Of a stretch of 64,000 nucleotides of DNA, positions 34,001 through 37,760 are shown piece by piece. The notes under the pieces are model-generated. The model was not told the origin of the DNA. It was given only the letters and a program-made list of their open reading frames with translations, and ran no database searches. The DNA lies in contig OZ024874.1 of the NCBI GenBank assembly GCA_964017185.1, positions 49,628,856 to 49,692,855 of the forward strand. The letters run 5' to 3'. Every line of letters begins with the position of its first letter. Positions within the stretch are counted from its first letter, which is position 1. Origin of the DNA: Rugalucina vietnamica (Eukaryota; Mollusca; Bivalvia; Lucinida; Lucinidae). A program made the translations under genes and the position numbers.

Positions 34001-35811
34001 CCCAATGTTTGTACCAAATTTCATCATCCTATGTCAAGCAGTACCTGAGAAAATTTTGACCAAAAATTCCATATTCATTATACAGGAGTGACAGATGGAA
34101 AAACTACAATGTGTAAAAAGAATGGAAAAACAAATACTGGCCATCTGATTTTCTCTTACACAATACACTTGGACACTGTCTACATATATACAAAATTTGA
34201 AGAAGCTGGCATAAATAGGAGCTGAGAAATCTGTGACAGAAATTTCAATCAGAGAGAAAGAAAAATGGAAAAATAAAGGGACTGATAAGCAGGAGATGGC
34301 TGATTCTTTCTTACACAATACAACTTACCATACCCAATGTTTGTACCAAATTTCAACATCCTATGTCAAGCAGTTCCTGAGAAATCTTTGACAGAAATTT
34401 CCATATTCATTATACAGGAATGACAGATGGAAAAACTACAAAGTGTAAAAAGAATGGAAAAATAAATACTGGCATTCTGATTTTCTCTTACACAATACAC
34501 TTGGACACTGTCTACATGTATACAAAATTTGAAGAAGCTGGCATAAATAGGAGCTGAGAAATCTGTGACAGAAATTTCAATCAGAGAGAAAGAAAAATGG
34601 ACAAATAAAGGGACTGATAAGCAGGAGATGACTGATTCTGGAAAAACTACAAAGTGGAAAAAGAATGGAAAAATAAATACTGGCATTCTGATTTTCTCTT
34701 ACACAATACACTTGGACACTGTCTACATGTATACAAAATTTGAAGAAGCTGGCATAAATAGGAGCTGAGAAATCTGTGACAGAAATTTCAATCAGAGAGA
34801 AAGAAAAATGGACAAATAAAGGGACTGATAAGCAGGAGATGACTGATTCTTTCTTACACAATACAACTTACCACACCCAATGTTTGTACCAAATTTCATC
34901 ATCCTATGTCAAGCAGTTCCAGAGAAATCTTTGACAGAAAAAAAGTTTACACACACACACGCACACAAACATCTTCACAGAAAAGACAAAAACTATATAC
35001 CCCCTATATACTTCGTATATGCCGGGGGTATAACAAAAATTGAGGAATGATTCTCATCATGTAAAATAAGGATAAACTAACATATGAGCCACTTCCCATT
35101 CCAACAATGAGGTTTCTGAACAGGTCCGACACAAACTGAGCTGTACACTGTACAAACACCGAGTACATGTCTAGAGGCTGGAAATTTTGGATCTAGAAAG
35201 CAGAGGAATTGTACTATCCATGTAGAGAAAACAAAGGCGCTGATCAGCTTCAGTTACTGCGGAGCTGATCTGCGACTTTGTTTTCGCAATGCAGAATGTT
35301 GCTTTTCTTATGACGCAGCTCATTTATTGTTAGTGGACTTTTGAGTTGATATGAAGTAACATCATTTCGGTCAACTTCTTGTACCTTAATGGTGGCGTAC
35401 ATAAAATCAAATAATGAAGACCATATACAAAATGACTGATACAATTCCTATGTGGGATTTTCTATTCTATTCCTATGTGGGATCATATTAATATGAGGAA
35501 AATGACTGAATATACAAGGTTACCCATACTTCTTCCCACGCAGAAGATCTGGTATACATTAACTCTTGAGTAAACAATTTTAGAATTTAGAGAGATACAC
35601 ACCAATCTGTAATGCTGTTCAAATTTGACAATAATATGAAGCCCACAAGCCATCAACTTAGAAATTTTTCACAATCATATGGCATCAGTATTGACTCACC
35701 ATCTCCAAAGTCGCCAAAGGTCTCGTCATTGAGGACGTCAAAGTCTCCCTCCTCCTCTGGTGCCTCTGTCAGCTGATTGTCATAATCTTCCAACAACCCT
35801 GCTCCCAGAGC
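932..35811 (-). CDS. PATL1: PATL1-like gene (PAT1 homolog 1), 16 exons seen, both ends missing
   Basis: Sixteen minus-strand exons from 35811 down to 932 join with perfect phase into about 2157 nt (719 codons), against about 770 residues in human PATL1. Pat1 proteins activate mRNA decapping: they bridge the DDX6 helicase, the LSM1-7 ring and the decapping machinery in cytoplasmic P-bodies. What shows it: an acidic N-terminus with NDETFGDFGDVEFDW (the DETFG-type helicase-binding motif), a Pro/Ser-rich low-complexity middle, then KEKDWIVKIQLMQLQ...NPYLHDYYY, FEGSLGRLTTSSVHNPR, IRKGRQLTARALPLLDK and the start of the C-terminal helical repeat domain. The initiator exon upstream of 35811 is not found. 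The C-terminal 150 or so residues lie left of the window. Introns are 0.2-7 kb and full of MITEs, SINEs and pearl-like elements. Confidence 0.9.
1392..1466 (-). CDS. PATL1: PATL1 exon 16 (25 codons)
   Basis: Phase 0-0, 75 nt, acceptor TTACAG, donor GTAGGT, encoding VQAVGIVSMICKNLQQLMKK plus ETDND. It continues the C-terminal helical domain, where human has an AADILMTTARNL-like stretch. A MITE begins only about 11 bp upstream of the acceptor, so the polypyrimidine and branch region is supplied by the MITE terminus. Confidence 0.85.
1478..1713. mobile_element. Complete GAGCCGC-ended palindromic MITE
   Basis: About 235 bp with terminal inverted repeats (GAGCCAACTCGTGGGAAAAC and the complement of its end ATGAGGCGGCTC). 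The internal hairpin is CTGATCAGCTTCGCGG / CCGCGAAGCTGATC. AAAT flanks both sides (…ACAAAT and AAATATG), a possible 4-bp target duplication also seen at other copies. There is no coding capacity. It sits immediately upstream of PATL1 exon 16. Confidence 0.8.
1714..2414. other. Intron sequence without recognised features
   Basis: AT-rich PATL1 intron DNA. A short (AAT)n run lies near 2231-2245. No exon, RNA gene or structured repeat was recognised. Confidence 0.5.
2415..2958 (-). mobile_element. Candidate short hairpin-ended repeat element
   Basis: The left border is a hairpin, GTCTACGCG / CGCGTAGAC (2415-2436). The right border carries the matching single-arm tag GCGTAGAC (2946-2953). Read on the minus strand this gives a 5' tag and a 3' hairpin repeating the tag, as in the larger elements of this window. 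The interior has two copies of a block of about 95 bp containing ACGGAATGAAATGAACCGAC (near 2705 and 2808). Confidence 0.45.
3024..3171 (-). CDS. PATL1: PATL1 exon 15 (49 codons)
   Basis: Enters in phase 2 (one nucleotide completes the Arg codon) and leaves in phase 0; 148 nt, acceptor TTTCTAG, donor GTTAGT. It encodes QPFFEHRSLTVDLLFHYLLC and then MDIRKGRQLTARALPLLDK. The IRKG(K/R)xxxARxLPxL segment is one of the best-conserved parts of the Pat1 C-terminal domain. Confidence 0.92.
3168..3541. mobile_element. Palindromic MITE with GATTGTGGGTAC hairpin (family W)
   Basis: Terminal inverted repeats resemble GAAAACATGTCCCTGCAATG and its complement near 3515-3541. A central perfect hairpin has arms GAACCGCCTC / GAGGCGGTTC within the larger arms AACATAGATTGTGGGTAC / GTACCCACAATCTATGTT. 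The same family recurs at 11553, 30052, 31019, 36866 and 53961. Its left end overlaps the last bases of the intron upstream of exon 15. Confidence 0.8.
3785..3890 (-). mobile_element. tRNA-derived SINE head (decayed)
   Basis: Minus-strand sequence contains CCAGTGGTAGAGTGTC (A-box-like) and GTGTTTGAATCCTG (B-box-like) at tRNA-like spacing. It is adjacent to PATL1 exon 14. It is degenerate and shows no aminoacyl-stem pairing, so a SINE relic is more likely than a tRNA gene. Confidence 0.5.
3908..3975 (-). CDS. PATL1: PATL1 exon 14 (22 codons plus 2 nt)
   Basis: Phase 0 in, phase 2 out, 68 nt, acceptor CTCTTCAG, donor GTAATT. It encodes GYNLLLMVDDIEKNILALPE and ES. This matches the YSLLLDVEDYE..LLSLEEE region of vertebrate PATL1. 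Confidence 0.9.
4140..4255 (-). mobile_element. Possible decayed SINE
   Basis: The minus strand has a weak tRNA-like pair of boxes (GGTTAGCACATGG and GAGGTTTGTTCCCC) within 100 bp. Too diverged to assign to a family. Confidence 0.3.
4343..4515 (-). CDS. PATL1: PATL1 exon 13 (58 codons)
   Basis: Phase 1 in, phase 0 out, 173 nt, acceptor CGTTTCAG, donor GTGTGT. It encodes AHFEGSLGRLTTSSVHNPRQ, IIDLLAKSVSETAAS and KTLRKSRQLLLDIEK. FEGSLGxLTxSSVxNPR is a hallmark of PATL1 proteins. Confidence 0.95.
4516..5130. other. Intron sequence without recognised features
   Basis: AT-rich intron between exons 12 and 13. No motif or repeat recognised before the palindromic TTATAAAACTT element that begins near 5135. 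Confidence 0.45.
5135..5245. repeat. Half of a palindromic TTATAAAAC MITE (family T)
   Basis: Contains GAGGTTATAAAACTTTT, CTCAGCTGAG and the perfect palindrome AATGCCAACAATTGTTGGCATT. The same arrangement is found at 17740-17945 and 29555-29757, where both arms can be traced. This copy is followed directly by the tandem array at 5245. Confidence 0.55.
5245..6400 (+). repeat. Tandem array rich in TGACCTTTGACC (DR1-like)
   Basis: Repeated blocks of CCACCTTCC(C/T)(A/T)CCAAGTTTGG, GAAGATCGGCCCAAGGACCT and TTTGACCTTTGACCTCGATG, with AACAAACAGAAAAA linkers and a final (AAAC)n tract. The complement of TGACCTTTGACC is a DR1 nuclear-receptor-like site and recurs many times. ORFs across the array are repeat artefacts. 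Confidence 0.8.
6588..6702 (-). CDS. PATL1: PATL1 exon 12 (38 codons plus 1 nt)
   Basis: Phase 0 in, phase 1 out, 115 nt, acceptor TTTTGGCAG, donor GTACTT. It encodes TYCMKKKAKEKKKDGEEETE and VIPALAKVENKSYKP. The PxxAKxExxxYKP pattern corresponds to the TPQVAKLEHAYKPV segment of human PATL1. The Lys-rich insertion is unusual but in frame. Confidence 0.9.
6826..8322 (+). mobile_element. Pearl-like tandem-repeat element (element B)
   Basis: The 5' tag is AGAGGACCATTGGTCC then TGTAGCTCACCTGAG. The body is about seven monomers of about 165 bp carrying GGTTTCAGAGAAGAAGATTT and GGACCATTAGCCATTGC. Then come a GGACGACGGACG simple-repeat tract (8222-8270) and a 3' hairpin, AGCTCACCTG…GAGCCTTCGGCTC…CAGGTGAGCT. 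The hairpin arm is the complement of the 5' tag. There is no protein. The layout fits bivalve pearl / Helentron-associated elements; the class is inferred. Confidence 0.7.
8604..8660 (-). repeat. Short SINE-tail-like repeat fragment
   Basis: The segment containing TTTCAGTCATGTCAGAGCCA and CACTTCTTGG is related to 10063-10110, 14283-14330 and 22004-22045. At 14283 the same sequence is the 3' tail of a tRNA-headed SINE, so this is probably a tail fragment. Confidence 0.4.
8666..8825. repeat. GAGCCGC-type MITE, partial
   Basis: Carries AAACAAAGGCGCTGATCAGC, TGCAGTAGCTGCA, and a right end TTTTCTCATGACATGGCT. The left terminal repeat is missing. Confidence 0.7.
9110..9325. repeat. GAGCCGC-type MITE, decayed
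   Basis: Begins TGAGAAAACCAACAATTCGG and contains GGTGCTGATCAGC and a TTTTGTTGGTTTTC right arm. The second hairpin arm has a deletion. Its right end lies near PATL1 exon 11. Confidence 0.65.
9410..9599 (-). CDS. PATL1: PATL1 exon 11 (63 codons plus 1 nt)
   Basis: Enters in phase 2, exits in phase 0; 190 nt, acceptor TTTCCAG, donor GTACGT. It encodes YHRYPYNIRREEREGLTPSQ, then TQKEKDWIVKIQLMQLQTD and NPYLHDYYYT. The KEKDW(I/V)xKIQxMQLQ..(D/N)PYLxDxYY signature is diagnostic for animal PATL1. Confidence 0.97.
9602..11013. other. Intron with minor repeats
   Basis: Mostly unstructured intron. A SINE-tail-like fragment lies near 10063-10180, a (TTG)n microsatellite near 10238-10256, and a short palindrome with TTTGACACAT near 10756-10778. 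No exon recognised. Confidence 0.5.
11014..11145. repeat. GAGCCGC-type MITE, partial
   Basis: Contains AAACAAAGGCGCTGATG, TGCAGTAACTGCA and a right end TTCTCATGATGCTGCTC. Left arm incomplete. Confidence 0.7.
11553..14263. mobile_element. Family W MITE split by a pearl-like insertion
   Basis: The left part (11553-11743) has the family W layout: GGGGTATGCAGAGGTATACC, AATATAGATTGTGGG and a decayed GAACCGC hairpin. It stops after GAGCAAAAATA. The right part resumes at AGAAAATTTGATGAAATTTT and ends ATGGTTTCATAATG near 14263. The 2.4 kb between is element G1. Confidence 0.7.
11744..14181 (+). mobile_element. Pearl-like element G, copy 1
   Basis: The 5' tag is GAGCTGTCGCAGGACAGCG then TGCTCGACTGC. 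The first array (about 11850-13290) has about 128-bp monomers with GGCAAAATCACTGAACC and AGGTCACAGTGACCT. The second array (about 13380-14080) has four monomers of about 165 bp with TTTTAACCTCCAGCCCCACC and GTTGTCAAGATATGGACTTC. Then come a GGGAAC simple repeat and a 3' hairpin TGCACTTCGTGCA followed by GTCGAGCTA, complementary to the 5' TCGAC tag. Non-coding. A near-identical copy lies at 24674. Confidence 0.75.
14283..14462 (-). mobile_element. tRNA-headed SINE
   Basis: On the minus strand, TAACCCAGTGGTAAAGTG (A box) and TCCTTGGTTCGAATG (B box) lie at tRNA-like spacing. They are followed by a non-tRNA body ending in CCTGACATGACTGAAGCC, a tail found at three other places in the window. It lies just downstream of the PATL1 exon 10 donor site. 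Confidence 0.6.
14477..14624 (-). CDS. PATL1: PATL1 exon 10 (48 codons plus 4 nt)
   Basis: Phase 1 in, phase 2 out, 148 nt, acceptor TTTGCAG, donor GTGAGC. It encodes ATPGRGLSQPIGIPQGAMRG, SPFDSPHAVYGSPQG and YNSPHN. Gly/Pro/Ser-rich linker with SP repeats, as in the disordered middle of Pat1 proteins. Assigned by splice and frame continuity rather than by conserved residues. Confidence 0.85.
14831..15065. mobile_element. Complete GAGCCGC-ended MITE
   Basis: Nearly perfect copy: GAGCCGCCTCGTGGGAAAAC at the left, CCATGTGGCGGCTC at the right, internal GCTGATCAGCTTCGCAG hairpin. Flanked by GATT on both sides (…ACGATT and GATTATT), a possible 4-bp target duplication. Confidence 0.85.
15340..15490. 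repeat. GAGCCGC-type MITE, inverted fragment
   Basis: Opposite orientation to most copies: TCCGAAATTCCAAGCTTCTAG, CACAGGCCTGTTTGTGT and CGGTTTTCTGGCTC are the complement of the usual left part. Confidence 0.6.
15548..15753. mobile_element. GAGCCGC-ended MITE with shortened hairpin
   Basis: Starts GAGCCGCTGCATGAGAAAAC, ends CTCATGCAGTGGCTC. One arm of the internal hairpin is deleted (GGCGCTGATCTGCAGC). Confidence 0.75.
15985..16215 (+). mobile_element. tRNA-derived SINE (decayed)
   Basis: Plus strand: CTGGATAGTGCAGTGTT (A-box-like), CCCTGTTTGAATCTAG (B-box-like), then a body with GGTGTTTATTCTCCTG that is shared with the SINEs at 28125 and 35880. Confidence 0.45.
16459..16596 (-). CDS. PATL1: PATL1 exon 9 (46 codons)
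   Basis: Phase 1 in, phase 1 out, 138 nt, acceptor ATTCCCAG, donor GTAAAA. It encodes LGMMSDMLDRRSPMLDRRSP, TPPPLSFIPARFVSPYAQG and NQPQYI. It contains an internal DRRSPMLDRRSP duplication. Placed by frame continuity in the low-complexity middle region. Confidence 0.85.
16714..16937. mobile_element. Complete GAGCCGC-ended MITE
   Basis: GAGCCGCCTCGTGGGAAAAC at the left and TCCCATGAGGTGGCTC at the right. Internal hairpin around CTGATCAGCTTCGCGG. Immediately followed by a second copy in opposite orientation. Confidence 0.8.
16943..17130. repeat. GAGCCGC-type MITE, inverted copy
   Basis: Starts GAGCCGCATCTTGG and has the short arm first (CACTTATGCGAAAACAAAGG), then GCTGATCAGCACC. Together with the preceding copy it forms a back-to-back pair. 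Confidence 0.65.
17419..17653. mobile_element. GAGCCGC-type MITE, inverted orientation
   Basis: GAGCCTGTCATGAGAAAACC at the left, TTCTCATGATGCGGCT at the right. The short arm is on the left and the CCACATTGTTGGTTTTC arm is on the right. Confidence 0.75.
17740..17945. mobile_element. Palindromic TTATAAAAC MITE (family T)
   Basis: The left arm CAAGGTTATAAAACATTTTC pairs with the right arm ATGTTTTATGACCTCG. An inner palindrome AAAATGCCAACAATTG / CATTTTAAC and CTCATAAAT-like segments match 5135 and 29555. Non-coding. Confidence 0.65.
17995..21410 (+). mobile_element. Pearl-like element C, with two 5' ends
   Basis: The 5' tag AGAGGACCAATGGTCCTG with ACGCTCACCTGAG appears twice, at 17995 and 19872, but there is a single 3' end (about 21300-21410). 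That end has a GGACGGACGGACGACGG tract and the hairpin GAGCCTTCGGCTC. The body has units of about 455 bp with AATAGGTCAAGGTCATCC, CAAGTTTCAAAATCATAGGC and GGTTTCAGAGAAGAAGATG. The first element lost its 3' end at the second 5' tag. Confidence 0.75.
21497..21644 (-). CDS. PATL1: PATL1 exon 8 (49 codons plus 1 nt)
   Basis: Phase 0 in, phase 1 out, 148 nt, acceptor TTTCTAG, donor GTATGT. It encodes FVRAPAGVSPGMVAPVINGR, ISPLQGNMGTPVAPGNA and SPYRTPLSRQSP. Proline-rich disordered region. Two decayed copies lie just to its right. Confidence 0.85.
21690..21812 (-). pseudogene. Decayed duplicate of PATL1 exon 8
   Basis: The minus-strand translation NSGMVAPVINSCISPMQDN then GTPLAPGNTP parallels exon 8 closely. 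It then runs into a stop and lacks the GT donor position. An acceptor-like TTTACAG survives. Probably a dead tandem exon duplicate. Confidence 0.7.
21865..21960 (-). pseudogene. Second, more decayed copy of exon 8
   Basis: Plus-strand sequence GAGCTACTAGGGCACCTATG then CTGCCCAGG matches exon 8's GAGCTACTGGGGTACCCATG and what follows. Later parts align only patchily. It makes a three-copy exon series with 21497 and 21690. Confidence 0.5.
22159..22452 (-). CDS. PATL1: PATL1 exon 7 (98 codons)
   Basis: Phase 0-0, 294 nt, acceptor TTATTCCAG, donor GTAGTA. It encodes DSPVPTIHGPHSRAPPMVLP, KAQTLAEIENSMIQRPRKSS, KVLTAEELERQLRGEATQP and a Met/Pro-rich tail. The TLAEIE..(M/L) and L(T)AEELER(Q/D)LRG motifs resemble the short linear segments of invertebrate PAT1 (and 4E-T-like) proteins. 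Confidence 0.93.
22944..23057 (-). CDS. PATL1: PATL1 exon 6 (38 codons)
   Basis: Phase 0-0, 114 nt, acceptor TGAAACAG, donor GTAAGT. It encodes VSPTSKNIWGSPIVDSPQIS and CDIQTLFDFAKSASR. IWGSP resembles the SIWDGS region following the acidic segment of vertebrate PATL1. Confidence 0.9.
23086..23316. mobile_element. GAGCCGC-type MITE beside exon 6
   Basis: Left end ACATGAGAAAACCAACAATG, right end TTTTCTCATAAAGCGGCTC, internal GCTGATCAGCTTCGCAG hairpin. It starts about 28 bp upstream of the exon 6 acceptor and separates exon 6 from its decayed copy. Confidence 0.75.
23330..23425 (-). pseudogene. Decayed duplicate of PATL1 exon 6
   Basis: Plus-strand words ATCACAGCCTTGATTTGATA, CAGATGTTTTGGCTGGTGGG and GATGCCTGTTTCAAAG align in order with exon 6 (ATCACAGCCTTGTTTTGATA and so on). 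The frame is broken by small indels. The acceptor-side CTGTTTCAAAG is preserved. Confidence 0.7.
23590..23838 (-). mobile_element. tRNA-derived SINE
   Basis: The minus strand reads GAGGTAGCCAAGTGGTTAG (A box) and CCCGGGTTCGATCCCCGCGG (B box) with tRNA spacing. A unique body follows. The aminoacyl stem does not pair as in a functional tRNA and the body continues well past the tRNA end. Confidence 0.7.
24421..24656. mobile_element. Complete GAGCCGC-ended MITE
   Basis: GAGCCGCAACGCAAGAAAGC at the left, TCTCACGACGCGGCTC at the right; the central hairpin includes GCTGATCAGCTGTGCAG. Followed within 20 bp by element G copy 2. Confidence 0.8.
24674..27095 (+). mobile_element. Pearl-like element G, copy 2
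   Basis: Same 5' tag (GAGCTGTCGCAGGACAGCG), 128-bp array, about 165-bp array, GGGAAC tract and 3' hairpin (TGCACTTCGCGCA then GTCGAGCTA) as the copy at 11744. Ten GGTCAnnnTGACC palindromes start at 24928, 25056, 25184, 25312, 25440, 25568, 25697, 25825, 25953 and 26081. The spacing is 128 bp with one 129. No coding capacity. Confidence 0.8.
27258..27498. mobile_element. GAGCCGC-type MITE, inverted orientation
   Basis: GAGCCACCCCACGGGAAAAC at the left, CCCACTAGGTGGCTC at the right. Short arm on the left. AAAT on both sides (…ATAAAT / AAATGTT) again suggests a 4-bp target duplication. Confidence 0.8.
27735..27803 (-). CDS. PATL1: PATL1 exon 5 (23 codons)
   Basis: Phase 0-0, 69 nt, acceptor ATTTATAG, donor GTGAGT. 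It encodes NKQNLDALFGPSSPPSLLDT and EYL. Short Ser/Pro exon recognised by borders and frame. Confidence 0.85.
28125..28515 (-). mobile_element. tRNA-headed SINE
   Basis: The minus strand begins CCTGTGGCTGAGCGGCTAAG (A box region, Leu/Ser tRNA-like) with GTGGGTTCGAGTCCCAC (B box). It continues through a body to GGTGTTTATTCTCGGGG and GTTTTTGCCCGACC, shared with the copy at 35880. Not a tRNA gene: the sequence between the two boxes is too long and the ends do not pair. Confidence 0.6.
28515..28617 (-). pseudogene. Decayed duplicate of PATL1 exon 4
   Basis: Plus-strand words CATTCATTATGCCAGGATCA, CATCTATCACCAGCTGTCGG and CTCCACAAACTCC align in order with exon 4 (CATTCACTATAGCAGGGTCA and so on). 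Substitutions and frame damage rule out an active exon. Confidence 0.65.
28750..28810 (-). pseudogene. Second partial copy of exon 4
   Basis: TATTACCCTAGGTACCGGTC followed by TGGCCTTGCGTACAATCGCT matches the 3' half of exon 4 plus its donor (TTACCCTAGG). The other half is missing. Confidence 0.65.
29159..29343 (+). other. Kozak-like ATG and short ORF overlapping an inverted repeat
   Basis: CCAAGATGGCGTCGGCC has a good initiation context and opens MASAEKRPKTVQQKLFF.., but the frame ends after 30 codons. A longer frame through the region merely reads an inverted repeat. Arms containing GGATGCATTTGATTT and AATTGGAAGA occur at 29255-29312 and, inverted, at 29396-29450. A promoter or a captured first exon inside a repeat is possible. 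No product recognised. Confidence 0.25.
29555..29757. mobile_element. Palindromic TTATAAAAC MITE (family T)
   Basis: The left arm GTATTATAAAACTTTTCACA pairs with the right arm GTGAAAAGTTATACTAC. Inner arms AATGTTAAAATACCAAC and CATTTTAACATTTATAAG. Confidence 0.65.
30052..30285. mobile_element. Family W MITE
   Basis: Contains CAAAACATAGATTGTGGG, the GAACCGCTTTG…CGAGGTGGTTC hairpin and ACCCACAATCTATGATTT, then the CCCCTGCATACC end, in the same order as at 3168. It abuts PATL1 exon 4 within about 90 bp. Confidence 0.75.
30375..30476 (-). CDS. PATL1: PATL1 exon 4 (34 codons)
   Basis: Phase 0-0, 102 nt, acceptor ATGTTCAG, donor GTAAGA. It encodes EFVERNIRQLVIDDEDIQDD and PAIVNVRKARPIPR. It matches the LAERLSKMVIENELEDPAIM conserved segment of PATL1 proteins. 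Confidence 0.95.
30686..31940. mobile_element. DNA element with 30-bp-class TIRs and TA flanks
   Basis: The left end GCTACAGTACAGTTGTCGTG is repeated inverted at the right end (complement GCTACAGTACAGTTGTCGCG). Both continue into ATGCTTTGAGCG. TA lies directly outside each end. The interior has CpG-rich GCGAGTGACTCGCGAG palindromes (31830-31865) and a partial family W MITE (31019-31170). No transposase ORF. Confidence 0.7.
31019..31170. repeat. Partial family W MITE nested in a larger element
   Basis: Only the right half is present: GGCGGTTCTAACGAATACCC, ACAATCTATGTTTTGG and CCCCTGTATACC. It lies inside the element at 30686-31940. Confidence 0.65.
31995..32222. mobile_element. Complete GAGCCGC-ended MITE beside exon 3
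   Basis: GAGCCGTCTAGTGGGAAAAC to CCCATGTGGCGGCTT, flanked by ATAC on both sides (CTATAC / ATACAG). It ends about 11 bp from the exon 3 donor site on the intron side. Confidence 0.8.
32239..32360 (-). CDS. PATL1: PATL1 exon 3 (40 codons plus 2 nt)
   Basis: Phase 1 in, phase 0 out, 122 nt, acceptor TTTCTTAG, donor GTGAGT. It encodes GDVEFDWEEQHEKFAEVFDT, NGDRTNDSGFNTAEK and SYRSQE. The DW(Q/E)E.HE(R/K)(L/F)AE pattern matches human PATL1 DDDWQEAHERLAELEE. Confidence 0.95.
32381..35032 (+). mobile_element. Pearl-like element E with 165-bp monomers
   Basis: The 5' tag includes CTCACATACCCCCGG. The body has about 165-bp monomers with CCAAATTTCA(A/T)CATCCTATG, CAAGCAGTTCCTGAGAAA and GAAGAAGCTGGCATAAATAG. 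An ACACACACAC tract follows near 34951. The 3' hairpin ATATACTTCGTATAT is followed by GCCGGGGGTATA, complementary to the tag. ORFs inside are repeat translations. Two 661-bp blocks (33001-33661, 33662-34322) look identical. The element begins about 20 bp from exon 3. Confidence 0.75.
35085..35322. mobile_element. GAGCCGC-type MITE
   Basis: GAGCCACTTCCCATTCC at the left and CTTATGACGCAGCTC at the right, with GGCGCTGATCAGCTTC inside. More diverged than most copies. Intron between exons 2 and 3. Confidence 0.7.
35700..35811 (-). CDS. PATL1: PATL1 exon 2 (37 codons plus 1 nt), first exon visible
   Basis: Phase 0 in, phase 1 out, 112 nt, acceptor CTGCTTCAG, donor GTGAGT. It encodes ALGAGLLEDYDNQLTEAPEE and VLNDETFGDFGD. 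The acidic stretch and DETFG are the conserved N-terminus of Pat1 proteins, known to contact the DDX6/Dhh1 helicase. It has no initiator Met, so a short upstream coding exon must exist. Confidence 0.93.
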
Positions 35812-35879
35812 CTGAAGCAGATCATATTTTTTGTTTATTTGTTTTTATTTTTCAGTTCAATTACATCTCTTCATCATTA

Positions 35880-36080
35880 TTTCAGCTCATATAAGATGGC
35901 TAATAATCGGCAAATACAGGAGAACCCCTAGAAAAAACATCTGGCACACCAAGAAGCAGAATTCAGTTTCACTTAAAATACAGCTCTATGCAAGCTTTAA
36001 GCAAGTGAGATGAGTGGATGATTAAGCGAGATAACAAAATCAGAGCTCTTCACCACTCTGTGGGCTATCTCACCACATAA
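35880..36080 (-). mobile_element. SINE with shared GTTTATTCTC-type 3' domain
   Basis: The minus strand has a tRNA-like start (GTGAGATAGCCCACAGAGTGG) and, at its far end, sequence like AGGGGTTCTCCTGTATTTGC. This parallels the 3' domain of the SINE at 28125. Confidence 0.4.
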
Positions 36081-36422
36081 AGTGTAAGGTCAACGATTTT
36101 TGATAATAACGGCTAAATATTTGTTTGTTTGCTTTTAACAGTCAATTCTGGACTTAAAGGCTAAATTTTGATGCAATCATTTTACATTTAAAGTCAGTAG
36201 CAAACCCTGTTTTTTGTGGCCAATAATTTGGCACTAAATTTTAGGATTTCAGCAAGCCAGTATTTCTGGAAAATTTTCTGGAAAAAAAACACAAAAACAA
36301 CAAACATAACAACTGAAGAACAATGAACATTTTTTAAACAGTTTTACCGGTATTTTTATTTTTGGGTTTATATGTGTTTAAATGTAAAAGGAAAAGAGAA
36401 AGTAAATGCAATCCAGTATCTC

Positions 36423-36680
36423 CAGGGCTTTTTCTGACCTTTTTGGGAAAGTTTTGGTACCGATGAAATTGGGAAAAAAATCTGTGATTTGGGGAAAAAA
36501 TATGATGATTTTGGGGAAAAAATAGTGCAATTTTTAGCAAAATTGGGAAAGTTTACCTTTTAAATTGGGATTTTTCTGCTAATTGGGAATGTTCCTGGTC
36601 TATTGGGAATATTTTCAGCCAATTGGGAAAAAAATTGGTACCGGAAACCGGACCCAGTTTTGTATAGAGAAAAAGCCCTG
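36423..36680. mobile_element. 258-bp MITE, TIR CAGGGCTTTTTCT, ATCTC target duplication
   Basis: The left end CAGGGCTTTTTCT and the right end AGAAAAAGCCCTG are perfect inverted repeats. ATCTC lies immediately outside both ends. The interior is composed of variants of TTGGGGAAAAAAT. The ends resemble hAT-type MITEs. Confidence 0.75.
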
Positions 36681-37760
36681 ATCTCTAGAATAGGAAATTC
36701 TAGAGATATTCATGTGAAAATCCTCACTCAAAGCTGGTAGGAGACAAATTTTCTTGCCAATTATCCAGAAGTTTTTCATTGCCCACACATTATAACCACA
36801 AATTGGCCAATTCTGGCAACTGTGAGACCAGCTCTAGCAAGCACTGTATGGGAAATTCTAAGAATCATCAGGAAAACAAGTCTGTGTAATGCATACCCCT
36901 TGGAACCCCTTTTATATAGCAAAACTGGGGTATGCAGGGGTATACCTATACCTTTTTATCTGATAGTTGCTCCAAAGCATAGATTGGGCCATCCTTAATA
37001 AATTATTGGTTTGCTGTGCTCCTACCCATCAATCTCAGAATGGCTAGGTAGGAAGGGCATTTTTTTTTTTTTTTTTGGTGAACCTAAAAAAAGTTCATTT
37101 GCTTTATCAGTATAGTAGTTGAATCCCCAGCATGGTAGGGGTGTAACGATAGTCCAAAAATGACTATTGCGATAGTATTGACATTGCAGGAATCACTATT
37201 GCGATATTAGTACTATTGCAGGGTACTATTGCAATACTATTGTGATACTATTGACTTTCAGAATATTTTCCTGTTTTAGGAGGAATTAAAAGGTATTAAA
37301 GCATTCAAACTGTGTTTCTGAATGTATTACATCCACAAAAGCATAAACAAGACATTTTATGCTTATCAGTTGTGTTTTAGTAGCCCATTAAATCATAAAA
37401 AAAAAATGTATTTTTTTTTGGGGGGGGGGGGGGGTGGGTAGGGAGCGGTTGGTGGGGAGAGAGTGGGTCCACATCTATGAGTTTAGTGTAAATACAGTGA
37501 TGGATGAGGCATTACGATCATACAAGTCTCTGTAAGTAAGTCACTAAGGAGAAGACTCCAGTTTGAGGTGTGCCACTATAGGAGGATAATATATATGCAA
37601 CAATAGATACGGTCTATTATGGCAGCCAAAAATTCAACGTAAAAATAGAGCGTTTCATTGGAAAATTTAGCCTGGAAAATGCATTTAAATCGGGATTTTT
37701 GCAAGGGAACACAATTACAAGCCTATTGAATGTTAACTAGAAGGAGTTTTCAGAGGAAAA

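Noticed and set aside
32784-34861. Repeated ORFs beginning MCKKESAISCLSVPLFFHFS suggesting a gene family.
   Set aside because: They are translations of the 165-bp repeat of element E, identical at nucleotide level and without splice or start context.
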